From Chitinophaga pinensis (GTDB lineage Bacteria; Pseudomonadota; Gammaproteobacteria; Burkholderiales; SG8-41), in assembly GCA_943329075.2 (NCBI GenBank), contig CALQCM020000042.1:1-37891 (forward strand): a stretch of DNA of 37,891 nt, in the 5' to 3' direction. This document shows, piece by piece, positions 1-7,681 of this stretch. A model generated the notes under the pieces. That model did no database searches. It was not told the origin of the DNA and saw only the letters and a list, made by a program, of their open reading frames with translations. The position numbers and the translations under genes are program-made. Each line of letters begins with the position of its first letter. Position 1 is the first letter of the stretch.

Positions 1-247
1 CACCTTCGCGGTCGCATCCCCGCGCAGTGCGCGGGGCCCCTGCTCCGCGCTGCGGTGTGCACGACAACGGAGGCGTACTCTCCAGACTATGCACGGTGAT
101 CTTCGGTTCTGAAAACGCTCTCTAAACCGTGCGTCGCACACCTTCGCGGTCGCATCCCCGCGCAGTGCGCGGGGCCCCTGCTCCGCGCTGCGGTGTGCAC
201 GACAACGGAGGCGTACTCTCCAGACTATGCACGGTGATCTTCGGTTC
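1..247. repeat. Tandem direct repeat, 138-bp period, two copies
   Basis: Bases 1-109 recur without visible change at 139-247, an offset of 138. The spacer tails (110-138 and 248-267) then diverge but still share a 'ctctaaacc' segment. Each copy contains a strong hairpin with arms CCCCGCGC and GCGCGGGG around a 3-nt loop (at about 18-36 and 156-174). In the second copy the hairpin is flanked by GCACACC (136-142) and GGTGTGC (192-198), which could form an outer stem. The first copy begins at the window edge, so the array may extend to the left. No ORF of note lies inside. It may be an intergenic REP/BIME-like element; that class is inference, while the repeat itself is directly visible. Confidence 0.85.
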
Positions 248-280
248 GGAAGCAACGCTCTAAACCATCTGCCCTGAAAT

Positions 281-332
281 AAAAACCGCCGGTCCGCCAC
301 TGCACATCGTGGCTGCACCGGCGGTTTTTTTT
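281..332 (-). terminator. Rho-independent terminator of the cupin gene
   Basis: The arms AAAAACCGCCGGT (281-293) and ACCGGCGGTTTTTTTT (from 316) form a long stem around a loop of about 22 nt, with A/T tracts on both sides. It lies directly downstream of the leftward cupin gene ending at 375. Because both strands carry a T-run it could stop transcription in either direction. Confidence 0.85.
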
Positions 333-374
333 CGGCTCCTGCTTACGTTGTAAACGAAAGCGAGGCCTCTGGAG

Positions 375-794
375 TCAGGCGATCGGCGTTTTTTTCGGTG
401 GCGGCACGCCGACCACGGCCAGCCGGATGTTTTCGGTTCCGTTATTGAGCAATTGGTGTTCGACGGCATCCGCCGGAAAGTGGATGGTGTCGCCGGGGCC
501 GACCTTCTGCTCCTCGACAGCGCCGTCGGCATTTTTCCACTGCACGACGCCATGACCGCTGAGGATGTAATAGATCTCCTCAAAATCGGCGGGATATTCG
601 ACTTTGAAGCCGCCGGCCGTGTAACCGTCGTGCTTGTGCCAATGGTGCGGGCTGTAGCCGGGACAAACTTCATCAATATTGAAAAAGAGTTTTTCCGTCG
701 AAACAACTCTTTTCACCTGCCCGGCTTCCTTGCCGAAGCCGCGGATGTTTTGCGGTTGTACCGAGTCTGCCTTGACGATGTTGAGCTGCGCCAC
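375..794 (-). CDS. Single-domain cupin protein, 139 aa
   Basis: A small one-domain beta-barrel (cupin_2 type) protein of unknown substrate. The first cupin motif is seen as H50-H51-W-H53-K-H55 followed by E72/E73 in a 'FEEIYYILSGHG' strand. The second is 'GDTIHFPADAVEHQLLNNG' (about 101-119) with H113, so a mononuclear metal site is likely. The GTG start at 794 was chosen because AAGGAG sits 6 nt upstream. A longer reading frame to 866 exists but lacks such a site and would add 24 residues not expected for the fold. The gene stands alone, with its own terminator at 281-332. The motif could serve a small dioxygenase, an isomerase or a sensor; nothing in the context decides. Confidence 0.85.
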   Translation of the reverse strand: MAQLNIVKADSVQPQNIRGFGKEAGQVKRVVSTEKLFFNIDEVCPGYSPHHWHKHDGYTAGGFKVEYPADFEEIYYILSGHGVVQWKNADGAVEEQKVGPGDTIHFPADAVEHQLLNNGTENIRLAVVGVPPPKKTPIA

Positions 795-991
795 GAAGTT
801 CTCCTTTGAATAACGGTCGATTTTCAAAACCCGGTGGAGTATCCATTCCCGGCCTGTCCGCGTCAATCAACGCATAGAGCCGGGCCGGCGATTGTATGTA
901 GCGCACTTGAGGCCGGACAATTCTGCCGCTGGTGGCGCTGGAATGCTTGTTTGCAACTGCCAGCGCTGCAATCACCCGTGGAACCGCCACG
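795..991. other. Intergenic stretch with no recognised feature
   Basis: About 200 bp between the divergent cupin gene and the glutamate dehydrogenase remnant. It must hold the cupin promoter on the minus strand, but I see no convincing -35/-10 pair and no conserved RNA. Confidence 0.4.
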
Positions 992-1289
992 ATGAATAAT
1001 TTTACCGCCCCCTCGTTTCTGTCGCCCGAACATCCAGGGCCATGGGCGATCTATCTTGCGCAAATTGCACGGGTGCGCCCCGCTCTGGGCAAACTCGCCC
1101 GCCTCGCGGAAACACTCGTCCGCCCGAAACACATCCTCATCGTCGACGTGCCGATCCGCATGGATAGCGGCGAAGCAACGCAATATTGCGCTCGCCTCGT
1201 CGCGCTGCGCGATCCAGGGCTTCGGCAATGTCGGCTTTGAGACCGCGCGCCTGTTTGATCTGCACGGCTGCCTCTATCGTCGCCTGTAA
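992..1289 (+). pseudogene. Remnant of NAD(P)-dependent glutamate dehydrogenase
   Basis: The ATG at 992 opens a peptide that reads like the start of a bacterial Glu/Leu/Phe/Val dehydrogenase: 'GPWAIYLAQIARVRPALGKL', 'ARLAETLVRPK' and 'ILIVDVPIRMDSGE'. Homology ends near 1172. From about 1191 another frame gives 'CAIQGFGNVGFETARLF', the dinucleotide-binding loop that normally lies some 150 residues further on. The catalytic region between (with its active-site Lys) is missing, the frame changes at the junction and nothing recognisable follows 1265. This is an internal deletion plus loss of the C-terminus, so no enzyme can be made. Family assignment rests on recognition of the two motifs and their order; an alignment would settle the breakpoints. 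Confidence 0.75.
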
Positions 1290-1439
1290 GCGTATCCTGC
1301 AGGCGCGGCAGTTGCGCGGTCTGTCGCCGTAACGTCGAACGCGGGAAATTCCTGCGCCTACGGCGTTGATCCGGCAATGCGGTGCCAGGCCTGTCACCGC
1401 CCAAAATGAACCAAACATCAGAATCGTGATCAATCACCC

Positions 1440-1730
1440 ATGATCCAGAACGCCCAAACCCGAATGTATCGACTGCCGCAGACCCTGCTTGGACGCCTCG
1501 TTGCAGGCACCGTAGCAATCGCTTTGCTTGCGGTGGCATTTTTCTTTTTGTTTTTCTTTCTGATCATCGCCGGCATCGCGCTGCTGGGATTCTCCGTGCG
1601 CGCGCTTTGGCGCGCGCGGTCGGTGCGCACCACAGCACCGCCGGATGTCATTGAAGGCGAATATACCGTCGAAGTTGTCGAAACAAAACGCATGGACAAC
1701 AAAACAAGCAACGCTACGGACGGGCACTGA
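1440..1730 (+). CDS. Small membrane protein, unknown function, 96 aa
   Basis: Not assigned to a named family. The sequence shows a short basic N-terminus, one long hydrophobic stretch (about residues 20-50, very rich in F, L, I and A, long enough for two tight membrane passes), a basic segment 'RALWRARSVR' and an acidic tail with 'DVIEGEYTVEVVE'. This plan (membrane anchor followed by an 'IEGEY' tail) is, from general familiarity, common in small hypothetical proteins of betaproteobacteria. No Shine-Dalgarno is evident for the ATG at 1440; an in-frame ATG at 1464 is an equally possible start. It lies 150 bp after the glutamate dehydrogenase remnant and 94 bp before the Bug receptor gene. Confidence 0.6.
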   Translation: MIQNAQTRMYRLPQTLLGRLVAGTVAIALLAVAFFFLFFFLIIAGIALLGFSVRALWRARSVRTTAPPDVIEGEYTVEVVETKRMDNKTSNATDGH

Positions 1731-1824
1731 CACCCGGCGGGCCTGCAATGCGGCGCTTACCCGCCGCTGCAGCAGCGCCGTCAATGTGACAAAATCTGGT
1801 CATCCATGTGACCTGACTTCTCCC

Positions 1825-2829
1825 ATGAAATCCCTCAACACCTCATTCGCGACCGGCGCACTCGCCATCTGCACCATCATTGCGACCGCCGCCGCATCGG
1901 CCGCAAGCGCATGGAAGCCCGATCAACGCGTCGAATTCGTCGTCGGTGGCTCGGCGGGAACGAGCAGTGATGTGCTGGCCCGGCGAATCCAACTGTTGCT
2001 CAGCGAGAAACGGTTGCTCGACGCCAGCGTTGCGGTCGTCAACAAGGCGGGCGGCGGCGGCACGGTTGCGCTTGCCTACATCAACCAGCAGACCGGCAAC
2101 GGCCACACGATGATGGTGACCTCGCCCACGCTGCTGACCAATCATATCAACGGACGCTCCCAGCTTAACTACACGGACGTGACTCCGCTTGCGCAGCTGG
2201 GCCGGGAATCCGTCGCCTTCAGCGTGCGCAGCGATTCTCCGCTGAAGTCCGCGCGCGATCTGGCGGAGCGGCTGAAGGCCGACCCCGGCAGCCTCACTTT
2301 CTCCATCGGCAGCGCGGCCGGCAGTCACGGCCACATCGCCGTGGCGCAGGTGGCACGGGCGGTGGGCGCGGATCTCAAACGACTCAAAGTCGTCACCTTC
2401 GGCGGCTCGGCCGAAGGCGTGATGGCGCTGCTCGGCGGACATATCGACGTCGTCGCCTCCCCTGCATCGGTCATGCTGGAACACGTCAAGGCCGGTCGCG
2501 CAAGATTTCTGGCGATGGCAGCGGAGAAGCGGCAGAGCGGAGAACTGGCATCCGTGCCGACGTGGCGCGAAGCCGGCATCAATGCCGTCGCCTCGAGCTG
2601 GCACAGCGTCGTCGGACCGCGGGGCTTGAGCGAAGATCAAGTGCGCTACTGGGACGACGTATTCGGCAAGCTGGTCGCGCTGCCCGAGTGGCGGCAGGAA
2701 ATGGAGGCCAGCCTGATCGAGCCTACCTATTTCAACAGCCGCGACACGCGAAAACTGATGGAAATGGAATACGCGGCGCTGGCCGCAACGCTGACCGATC
2801 TCGGATTAGCAAAGAATCCCGCCAAATAG
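1825..2829 (+). CDS. Tripartite tricarboxylate transporter substrate-binding protein (Bug/TctC family)
   Basis: A periplasmic solute-binding protein of 334 aa, the usual family size. The N-terminus is a Sec signal peptide (MKSLNTSF, then a hydrophobic Ala-rich core ending near 'SAASAW'). Mature features are 'VEFVVGGSAGTSSDVLARRI' at the first ligand loop, 'VVNKAGGGGTVALAYI', a 'GSHGHIAVAQVARAVGADLK' segment and 'VVTFGGSAEGVMALLGGHID', all matching the Bug fold that binds carboxylated ligands. The ATG at 1825 is chosen because it starts the signal peptide; the frame is open upstream to 1645 but that part is not signal-like. No TctA/TctB membrane genes are nearby, as is common for orphan Bug genes. 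The ligand is unknown. Confidence 0.9.
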   Translation: MKSLNTSFATGALAICTIIATAAASAASAWKPDQRVEFVVGGSAGTSSDVLARRIQLLLSEKRLLDASVAVVNKAGGGGTVALAYINQQTGNGHTMMVTSPTLLTNHINGRSQLNYTDVTPLAQLGRESVAFSVRSDSPLKSARDLAERLKADPGSLTFSIGSAAGSHGHIAVAQVARAVGADLKRLKVVTFGGSAEGVMALLGGHIDVVASPASVMLEHVKAGRARFLAMAAEKRQSGELASVPTWREAGINAVASSWHSVVGPRGLSEDQVRYWDDVFGKLVALPEWRQEMEASLIEPTYFNSRDTRKLMEMEYAALAATLTDLGLAKNPAK

Positions 2830-2832
2830 CCG

Positions 2833-3786
2833 CTAGCCGTCTTCCTTGCGTGCCGCAAAATAGTCGCGCACGAAGCGGTGCAGGTCCGGCTTTTCGCTCG
2901 CCCAGCGCCAGCAGCCGCTGGCGGCGACGGCGATATCCGCAGCCGGATCAAAATCGAATTGCAAAAGACCCTGGTGGCGCGCGCCGCCGCCGCGATCGGC
3001 CAGATCGCCGTGCCACAAGTGATAGACGTCGCCGTCCATGCCGGCAATCGTGCCCTGTGCGGCGTCATGGAAACGCGCGGACCAGGCCAGGTAATGTTCG
3101 CGCTGCTGGTCGTTCATGCGGTTCGAACGCATCACGTTGTCAGTGGTGCCCAGCACCGCGCAGGCCAGCGCGTTCGCACCGCCGCCAATAATGCAGGCAT
3201 CGTAGTAACCATGCGACTGCAGCAGATCGCGCGATGCCGCCCACGCCATGCCTTTCATCGCCGAATCGCTGCGCCTTGTGGTGGCATGGCGCAACGCATC
3301 GTCCGCCGTCCTGCCGGAATCCAGCCAGCTGCCCAGCGATTCCCGGCTCAGCGTGGCAATGGACGCGCTGACATCATCCGGACCGGCCTGCGGCGGCATG
3401 TAATGCACGCGCCGGAAAGGTTGTACCACCGGCGCTCGCGACAGCGCTTCGACAACGCGCTCCGGCCAGTCCTGCCGCTCAAAAACGATATCGCAATCGA
3501 GCCAGGCCACATGCCGGCACGCAACTGGCAACTGCGGCAGCAGAACATTGAGCAGGCGCTCTTTCTGCCACATGACGTCTTCACCGCGCAACTGGACGAG
3601 AAAATCGGCGTCGCCTGCACCAAGCTCAAAGTGTCCGTCGAAAGACAACTCGATGGCCGCCAATGGCACCTGTAGACGTTGGCGAAAGCCTTGGTAAGTG
3701 GCGCGCCGCCGCTTGTAATGCATCGGGTTGAAGTAACTGGTGATGGCCCACAGCGTGCTGTCGCCGGCCGCGGCACTGAGTGTCAT
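2833..3786 (-). CDS. Glycosyltransferase-like protein (DxD motif), 317 aa
   Basis: A probable soluble GT-A-like transferase. The N-terminal part reads 'WAITSYFNPMHYKRR' and leads to a beta strand with the acidic triad 'WLDCDIVF' (D97-C-D99), the usual nucleotide-sugar/metal site. Later segments include 'GGGANALACAVLG' and 'YHLWHGDLADRG', in which an invariant-looking His-Gly could bind phosphate. There is no signal peptide or membrane segment. The start ATG overlaps the stop of the upstream methyltransferase gene by 4 bp (ATGA), implying translational coupling. It is the last gene of the leftward operon 5875-2833 and ends 3 bp from the convergent Bug gene. Donor and acceptor sugars cannot be told; the family call rests on the DxD context. 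Confidence 0.65.
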   Translation of the reverse strand: MTLSAAAGDSTLWAITSYFNPMHYKRRRATYQGFRQRLQVPLAAIELSFDGHFELGAGDADFLVQLRGEDVMWQKERLLNVLLPQLPVACRHVAWLDCDIVFERQDWPERVVEALSRAPVVQPFRRVHYMPPQAGPDDVSASIATLSRESLGSWLDSGRTADDALRHATTRRSDSAMKGMAWAASRDLLQSHGYYDACIIGGGANALACAVLGTTDNVMRSNRMNDQQREHYLAWSARFHDAAQGTIAGMDGDVYHLWHGDLADRGGGARHQGLLQFDFDPAADIAVAASGCWRWASEKPDLHRFVRDYFAARKEDG

Positions 3787-4439
3787 GCGGAGGCCTCCGC
3801 GCGGCGCACCAGCGCCAGACCATCGCCCAGCGGCAGATCAAGCACCTGCAGTGCCGGATCCTGCCGGAGTTTATCGATGAAATATTTGACGGTGCGCGTG
3901 TAAATGCGGTCGGGACCGTACATGCGCGAGGGTTTGACGTAGCGCGTATCGTGAAACAGCGTGACACCATCGGCAGTGAGACGATCGCGGAACGCTTCGT
4001 AATCGAAGCGGACCTGTTCCTCGGTATGATAACCGTCGACGAACACAATGCCGGGCGCAGCCAACTCGTGGTACGCCGCAGATTCGACGAACTGCTGGGT
4101 AGTCATCAGGTAGTGCCGGATGTTGTTCAAACCATAACGCGCGAAATGCGCGTTCACGGCGGCGGGGTCTTTCCAGAAATCATCCACGTACGAAGGATCA
4201 ATGAAGTGCACCTGCCCGCCTTCACCGTTGTCCGCCAGCGCTTTGCCCAGCATCATCGGCACAAAACCGCGGTACGAGCCGATGACGACAACGACGGCGG
4301 GACGCATCGTGCGCGCCAGCCCGTAGTAGAGCCAGCCCAGACCGAGGTTGAGATCATCAACACGCTGGGCGTGTCCCATGCGCACCAGATCGGGATCGCG
4401 AAACAGTTCCGCGATCCATGTGTTCATGTCACCTGACAT
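3783..4439 (-). CDS. Class I SAM-dependent methyltransferase (Methyltransf_24 type), 218 aa
   Basis: A Rossmann-fold methyltransferase. Motif I is 'VVVVIGSYRGF' (49-59), an acidic end of strand 2 is 'HFIDPSYVDD' (78-87), 'IVFVDGYHT' (131-139) is the strand-4 signature, and 'VTLFHDTRYV' (159-168) follows. The combination FVDG-H and FHD is typical of the Methyltransf_24 group, often found beside glycosyltransferases. Start choice: the ATG at 4439 has GAGG 7 nt upstream and overlaps the preceding gene by 16 bp; an internal ATG at 4427 would give a 4-bp ATGA overlap but has poorly spaced purines. It is the middle gene of the three-gene operon. A glycan or small-molecule substrate is inferred from its neighbours. 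Confidence 0.8.
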   Translation of the reverse strand: MSGDMNTWIAELFRDPDLVRMGHAQRVDDLNLGLGWLYYGLARTMRPAVVVVIGSYRGFVPMMLGKALADNGEGGQVHFIDPSYVDDFWKDPAAVNAHFARYGLNNIRHYLMTTQQFVESAAYHELAAPGIVFVDGYHTEEQVRFDYEAFRDRLTADGVTLFHDTRYVKPSRMYGPDRIYTRTVKYFIDKLRQDPALQVLDLPLGDGLALVRRAEASA

Positions 4440-5875
4440 ACAAAATCCTCGAACTTGTAATTGGCACCGCGTTCGATCCGCTCCATGCGCACGAAACGGA
4501 CCTCAGATGGATAACCGAGGCGCTTGTGCAAGGCATTGCGCAGCGCGGTTTCTTCGTCTCCGGTCAGCGGCCGGTCGCTCACCAGTTGCAATTCAATCCC
4601 GGTCAGGCTGTGCTGGATCATGCGGAACTGGCGCAGCGGCGCGATGTCCTTCAGCGCCCGCATCGGCACGCCCGGCCAGTGCGTGCCGCCCCCCGGCAAA
4701 CGCAGCATGTTGCGGCTGCGCCCCATGATGCGGGCGAGCACCGGCAGCCCGCGGCCGCATGCACAGGGCGCGCCGGCTTCCGCATAGTCGCCGATTTCAT
4801 AGCGTATCAACGGCATCGCAAAATTGTTCAACGGCGTCACCAATACTCGGCCAATGCCGCCCGGCGGACAGGCTGCACCGGACTCATCCACCACTTCCAC
4901 CAGCACGTTCTCCGCCTGCACGTGATAGTGCTCGTGGTCCGGGCATTGCAGCGCGATATAACCGACCTCGTTGGTGGTATAGATATCGACCAGTTTGACG
5001 CCCCAGGCTTCACGCACGAGTTCGCGCAGATCGGCAGGCAGCGATTCGGAAAAACTTTTCACCTCCCGCAATGAATCAAGATGCAGGCCGCGCTCAATGC
5101 AGCGCTGGGCAAGTGCACGCAGATTCGAGGCATGACTCAACAAGTAATCGGGGCGCTCGGCAACGAGCCAGTCGATCTGCGCGTCAATCTCGGTGCGCGC
5201 GTCGAGGCTTACCGCCGGGCCGGTTTGAAAGGCGCTATAGGATTCCGGGCTCCAGCTGGAATGAGTGCCGCGTTCATGGCCGACGCGGATGCCCGCGAGC
5301 TTGCCGGCGAGATTGCGCCGGTGCCAAAGCGTGTCGCGCAGCGTGCTCGCGCCCCAGAACAGCGCAGACACGTCGGTCGAACGGCATTGCATCGGCGTCG
5401 CCGTTGAACCCGACGTGTTCTTGCTATGCACGGCACCGTGTTCCGGCGGCACCAGGCCGGAAAACAGCGCATCGCCCGCCGACTGCGCTTCTCTGCGCTT
5501 AACCACCGGCAGCGCAGCAAACCATTGCGGCGTAATCGTCATGCCGGCGCGATAGCCGGCGCGCGCCAGCTGTTCGCGCCAGAACGGCGCGGTGCGCGAG
5601 GCATGTTCCATGAGCAGTCCGATTTGTGCGAACTGGTGTTCGCGCAGCACTGCGGGCGACCACCACTGGCTGGCATTGAACTGGAACTGCAGCGCGAGCG
5701 ACAGCACGCCGTTGTAGTCCGGGATGGCCGGCCACGCGATCCCGGGCACCGCCGAGCGGTGCACAAAGACCGCTGCCTCTGCGGCCACCGGCAGCAGCAC
5801 GGCGGTCAAGTCCACCCCCCGGGCGCGTCTGCCGTCGCCTTGGCGGGACAGCCCGCCCCGGCCAATTGCATGCAA
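4424..5875 (-). CDS. CapK/PaaK-like AMP-forming ligase (adenylate-forming enzyme), 483 aa
   Basis: A member of the phenylacetate-CoA ligase / CapK / coenzyme F390 synthetase branch of the ANL superfamily. It shows the P-loop-like 'NTSGSTATP' (153-161), 'YTTNEVG' (299-305, the A5-type motif) and 'LIRYEIGDYAE' (356-366) followed by a Cys pair 'CACGRGLP' (371-378), as usual in this branch. It should adenylate a carboxylate and pass it to CoA, a carrier or a sugar. It heads the operon and overlaps the methyltransferase gene. The start is uncertain: the ATG at 5875 is the longest option, while a GTG near 5815 behind a G-run would remove 20 low-complexity residues. In CapK-type loci such enzymes sit among polysaccharide genes, which fits the glycosyltransferase here. 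Confidence 0.8.
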   Translation of the reverse strand: MHAIGRGGLSRQGDGRRARGVDLTAVLLPVAAEAAVFVHRSAVPGIAWPAIPDYNGVLSLALQFQFNASQWWSPAVLREHQFAQIGLLMEHASRTAPFWREQLARAGYRAGMTITPQWFAALPVVKRREAQSAGDALFSGLVPPEHGAVHSKNTSGSTATPMQCRSTDVSALFWGASTLRDTLWHRRNLAGKLAGIRVGHERGTHSSWSPESYSAFQTGPAVSLDARTEIDAQIDWLVAERPDYLLSHASNLRALAQRCIERGLHLDSLREVKSFSESLPADLRELVREAWGVKLVDIYTTNEVGYIALQCPDHEHYHVQAENVLVEVVDESGAACPPGGIGRVLVTPLNNFAMPLIRYEIGDYAEAGAPCACGRGLPVLARIMGRSRNMLRLPGGGTHWPGVPMRALKDIAPLRQFRMIQHSLTGIELQLVSDRPLTGDEETALRNALHKRLGYPSEVRFVRMERIERGANYKFEDFVCQVT

Positions 5876-6026
5876 AATAAAACCGGACCCACAGTCGTGA
5901 TGCTCCGAAGTTATCTACGGCGAGATCTCAGCCGAATGTTATCGCGGAATCCAACGCCGTAAGGAATTTCCGCTAACATCGACTCAATGGCATCACCGGA
6001 TTGCCGGCAATCTTGATGGAGGCTTT

Positions 6027-6590
6027 ATGCAACGCCGCACTTTTTCGAAACTGCTCGCCGGTCTGCCCTGGCTCGGCCTCGCCTGCCGCTCACTCGCCGG
6101 GCCCGTGTCTTCCATGAAAGAAATCGAGGACATGCAGAAGAACTGGAAAACGCTGCTCGCCGACAACGCCGAGGTTGCCGCCGGCCCGACGCCACCGCTG
6201 ACATTTCCCGCTGCGGAATGGAAAAAGAAACTGTCGCCGGCGGCATTTAACGTGCTGCGCGAGGAAGGCACCGAATATGCCGGCAGCAGCCCGCTCAACA
6301 ACGAAAAACGCCCCGGCGTGTTTGCCTGCGCCGGTTGCAACCTGCCGCTGTTCACCTCGGCGATGAAGTACGACAGCGGCACCGGCTGGCCGAGTTTCTT
6401 CACGACCATTCCCGGAGTGTTCGGCACCACGACGGATCACAAGCTGATCTATGCGCGCACCGAATATCACTGCGCGCGCTGCGGCGGGCACCACGGCCAT
6501 ATTTTCAACGACGGTCCGCAACCGACCGGCCAGCGTTACTGCAACAACGGCGTGGCACTGCGCTTTATTCCGAAAACCGCCAAACCCTAG
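6027..6590 (+). CDS. msrB: Peptide-methionine (R)-S-oxide reductase MsrB, exported
   Basis: Reduces the R form of methionine sulfoxide in proteins. The zinc-binding pairs C101-x2-C104 and C149-x2-C152, the 'GTGWPSF' loop (118-124) and the catalytic Cys in 'RYCNNGVAL' (C172) are all present. The N-terminus 'MQRRTFSKLLAGL' carries a twin-arginine motif (RRxFxK) followed by a hydrophobic stretch, so export by the Tat route is likely; the 'LGLAC' that follows is not a good lipobox. At 187 aa it is longer than cytosolic MsrB because of this leader and a spacer. GGAGG lies 4 nt before the ATG. It ends in a 4-bp convergent overlap with queG. No MsrA partner is in the window. Confidence 0.92.
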   Translation: MQRRTFSKLLAGLPWLGLACRSLAGPVSSMKEIEDMQKNWKTLLADNAEVAAGPTPPLTFPAAEWKKKLSPAAFNVLREEGTEYAGSSPLNNEKRPGVFACAGCNLPLFTSAMKYDSGTGWPSFFTTIPGVFGTTTDHKLIYARTEYHCARCGGHHGHIFNDGPQPTGQRYCNNGVALRFIPKTAKP

Positions 6591-7681
6591 TGCGGCGTCA
6601 GGCGCTGCAGCGCCCACGCCACATGCTCGCGCACCAGCGCCGACGGATCAGCAACGCGGGTGCGCAACGCGGCGACCGCGCGCGGTGCGGCCGTTGAATC
6701 GGGCGCCAGATTGCCGAGGCCGACGGCCAGATTGCGCAGCCAGCGTTCGTAACCGATGCGGTGGATCGCGCTGCCCAGCAGGCGCGCGTGAAAATCTTCC
6801 GCGCTCCAGGCAAAGAGTTCCGCCAGCGTGACGTCGTCAAGTCCGTTGCGCACCGCGAAGTCGGGCTCAGCGCTCGTCTGCGCAAACTTGTTCCACGGAC
6901 AAACCAGCTGGCAATCGTCGCAGCCGTAGACACGATTACCAATCAGCGGCCGCAGTTCCTCTGGAATGCTGCCGTAGTGCTCGATGGTGAGATAGGAAAT
7001 GCAGCGCCGCGCATCGAGTTTGTACGGCGCGACAATGGCCTGCGTCGGGCAAACATCAATGCATTTCGTGCAACTGCCGCAATGATCGTGCTGCGGCTCA
7101 TCAACCGGCAGCGGCAGATTGGTATAAATTTCACCGAGAAAAAACATCGAGCCGGCATCCCGCGTCAGCAACAGCGTGTGTTTGCCGCGCCAGCCGAGGC
7201 CGGCCTTGCGCGCGATTTCGACTTCCATGACAGGCGCGCTGTCGGTAAAGACGCGATAGCTGAAGGCACCGATCGCTGCTTCGACACGTGCGGCGAAGCG
7301 CTGCAGCCGCTGGCGCATCACCTTGTGGTAGTCGCGGCCCAATGCGTAGCGCGAGACGAAGGCGCGATCCGCACCGTTGATGACCTGCCAGCTGTCGGCG
7401 GCATCCGGCGGCAGATAGTTGAGGCGCGCCGCAATCACGCGCACGGTGCCCGGCACCAGTTCCGCCGGACGCGCGCGTTTAGCGCCGTGCTTTGCCATAT
7501 AATCCATGTCGCCATGAAACCCCGCACGCAACCATTCCAAGAGGCGCGGTTCTGCATCCTCCAGATTGACGTCGGATATGCCGACGCGCTGAAACCCCAG
7601 TTCGATGCCCCAGCGGCGGATGTCTCCGGCCAGCGCGGCCGCGTCAACCGTGCCGCCATTCTGCTGCGTTAGTGTGGTCAT
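6587..7681 (-). CDS. queG: Epoxyqueuosine reductase QueG
   Basis: Catalyses the last step of queuosine synthesis, the reduction of epoxyqueuosine in the tRNA wobble position, using cobalamin and two [4Fe-4S] clusters. The cluster Cys residues are seen in 'HCGSCTKCIDVCP' (C201, C204, C207, C211) and 'CDDCQLVCPW' (C254, C257, C261), with C227 between. The segment 'TDSAPVMEVEIARKAGLGW' (146-164) is the usual cobalamin/active-site region. The length of 364 aa and the C-terminal HEAT-like tail are normal. The start codon lies on the shared CATG with the divergent tsaE, so its ribosome-binding region is inside tsaE coding sequence. A YhhQ-type precursor transporter occurs elsewhere in the window (32267-32971). 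Confidence 0.95.
   Translation of the reverse strand: MTTLTQQNGGTVDAAALAGDIRRWGIELGFQRVGISDVNLEDAEPRLLEWLRAGFHGDMDYMAKHGAKRARPAELVPGTVRVIAARLNYLPPDAADSWQVINGADRAFVSRYALGRDYHKVMRQRLQRFAARVEAAIGAFSYRVFTDSAPVMEVEIARKAGLGWRGKHTLLLTRDAGSMFFLGEIYTNLPLPVDEPQHDHCGSCTKCIDVCPTQAIVAPYKLDARRCISYLTIEHYGSIPEELRPLIGNRVYGCDDCQLVCPWNKFAQTSAEPDFAVRNGLDDVTLAELFAWSAEDFHARLLGSAIHRIGYERWLRNLAVGLGNLAPDSTAAPRAVAALRTRVADPSALVREHVAWALQRLTPH

Noticed and set aside
1..247. CRISPR array
   Set aside because: Only two copies with a long 138-bp period and no short unique spacers or cas genes.
453..809. 118-codon open frame opposite the cupin gene
   Set aside because: It is the antisense shadow of the cupin, which has clear motifs, a ribosome site and a terminator.
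1137..1433. 98-codon minus-strand frame opposite the glutamate dehydrogenase remnant
   Set aside because: It is largely antisense to the remnant and has no recognisable domain or ribosome site.
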